DNA from: CAZJQT01 sp964604415
GTDB lineage: Bacteria; Patescibacteriota; Saccharimonadia; Saccharimonadales; CAZJQT01
NCBI GenBank assembly: GCA_964604415.1
Contig: CAZRYT010000028.1
Span: 1-6,044 of the forward strand
Direction of reading: 5' to 3'
DNA: 6,044 nucleotides
The translations under genes were made by a program, and so were the position numbers. The notes below the pieces were generated by a model that saw only the letters and a list, made by a program, of their open reading frames with translations, made no database searches and was not told where the DNA came from. Shown one piece after another: positions 5,582 through 6,044 of this stretch; position 1 is the stretch's first letter; each line of letters begins with the position of its first letter.

Positions 5582-6044
5582 ATTATCTTTTTACCTCCTA
5601 GGTATGGTCTCAGAACCGTTGGCACGTTAACTGTGCCGTCTTTGTTTTGATAATTTTCAAGGATGGCAACTAGTGGGCGCTCAGAAAAAGCCGTGGCGTC
5701 ATTGGTATGAACTAGTTCAATTTCCCCATCTTGGCGCCTAACTCTGGTTTTTAGCCCTCTGGCTTGATAGTCGGTCATGTAATCGGCTGTGTGGGTTTCG
5801 CGGTATTTGTTTTGGGCCGGTAGCCAGGCTTCTATGTCGACCCCGCGGGCATTGGGTTTACCAATATCGGCTGTACACTTCATTAGCACCTGATATGGCA
5901 GACCAAGTTGTTGCATCAAGTATTCTTGGATGGCAATCATGAATTTATGCTCGTCTAGAGAAGTTTCTTTGGTCGTAAAGCTTTCCATCTCTAGCTTATT
6001 AAACTGGTGCAAGCGCAAAATGCCTTCCATGTCCTTGCCATAAC
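5578..6044 (-). CDS. serS: Seryl-tRNA synthetase, C-terminal part (N-terminus off the window)
   Basis: SerRS is a class II synthetase that charges tRNA-Ser with serine. About 154 C-terminal residues are visible, from YGKDMEG at the right edge to GGKKII at the TGA stop; the coiled-coil tRNA-binding arm and motif 1 lie outside. Motif 2's second strand appears as GILRLHQFNKLEM, the serine-pocket and ATP-site region as GLPYQVL, DIEAWLPAQNKYRE and DYQARGLKTR, and motif 3 as RPLVAILENYQ with the class II Arg retained. The end (DGTVNVPTVLRPYLGG) matches the family closely. The internal ATG at 6030 is not the start: the frame continues upstream and homology places it mid-protein. Deviations from E. 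coli-type SerRS are ETHTAD where ISSCSN is usual, and HTNDATAFSER where HTLNGSGLAVGR is usual, with one residue fewer between the His and the motif 3 Arg. The stop overlaps the hpf start by four bases. Confidence 0.95.
   Translation of the reverse strand, partial: YGKDMEGILRLHQFNKLEMESFTTKETSLDEHKFMIAIQEYLMQQLGLPYQVLMKCTADIGKPNARGVDIEAWLPAQNKYRETHTADYMTDYQARGLKTRVRRQDGEIELVHTNDATAFSERPLVAILENYQNKDGTVNVPTVLRPYLGGKKII
5593..5600 (-). promoter_or_regulatory. Strong Shine-Dalgarno sequence for hpf, inside serS
   Basis: The minus strand reads TAGGAGGT, a perfect complement to the core of the 16S rRNA 3' end, ending 11 bases before the hpf ATG. It lies within the last codons of serS (the LGG of LGGKKII). 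It is much stronger than the sites before secA, the M16 gene or the transporter, suggesting that hpf can be translated efficiently on its own as well as by coupling. Confidence 0.8.

Noticed and set aside
5578..6030. A complete 150-codon gene starting at the ATG at 6030
   Set aside because: The frame stays open to the right edge (YGKD precedes the Met) and the protein starts in the middle of SerRS motif 2, so this is an internal Met of a truncated serS.
1..6044. Recoded TGA, CRISPR, tRNA/rRNA genes, insertion sequences or prophage
   Set aside because: TGA is used as the serS stop and no coding frame needs it as sense; no regularly spaced repeats, cloverleaf, terminal inverted repeats, transposase or phage motifs are visible.

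Overview
The window reads as part of a compact bacterial chromosome of moderate GC. It holds five protein genes and one intergenic gap longer than a few bases. All visible reading frames follow the standard code; TGA appears only as the serS stop, which argues against the TGA=Gly lineages (Gracilibacteria, Absconditabacteria). Several features together suggest a Candidate Phyla Radiation / Patescibacteria genome, possibly Saccharibacteria: a SecA without the zinc-binding SEC-C tail but with a Lys/Arg-rich end, a short-form HPF, a variant SerRS catalytic domain, a cytosolic M16 protease and tightly abutting genes. The lineage is inferred from sequence character, not from a search.

Layout from left to right: (1) 1-1186, minus strand, an M16 zinc metalloprotease whose last residues run off the left edge. 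(2) 1187-3781, minus strand, secA, read from a TTG start, whose TAA stop directly touches the M16 ATG (TAAATG). (3) 3782-3923, a 142-base divergent intergenic region that must carry the secA and transporter promoters. (4) 3924-5216, plus strand, a 430-residue major facilitator superfamily exporter. (5) 5213-5581, minus strand, a short ribosome hibernation promoting factor (HPF/RaiA), whose stop overlaps the transporter stop by four bases. (6) 5578-6044, minus strand, the C-terminal third of seryl-tRNA synthetase (serS), joined to hpf by an ATGA overlap.

Functionally there are two minus-strand transcription units, serS-hpf (translation and ribosome hibernation) and secA-M16 (protein export plus a zinc peptidase), with a single plus-strand transporter between them. 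The core genes are ordinary housekeeping genes. The details that stand out are the SecA two-helix-finger tip (Val where E. coli has Tyr794), its basic tail, the direct secA-M16 junction, the serS-hpf coupling with a near-perfect Shine-Dalgarno sequence inside serS, and altered SerRS motif 3 residues. I see no mobile element, CRISPR array, RNA gene, prophage or clear intrinsic terminator, and nothing that amounts to a wholly new system.
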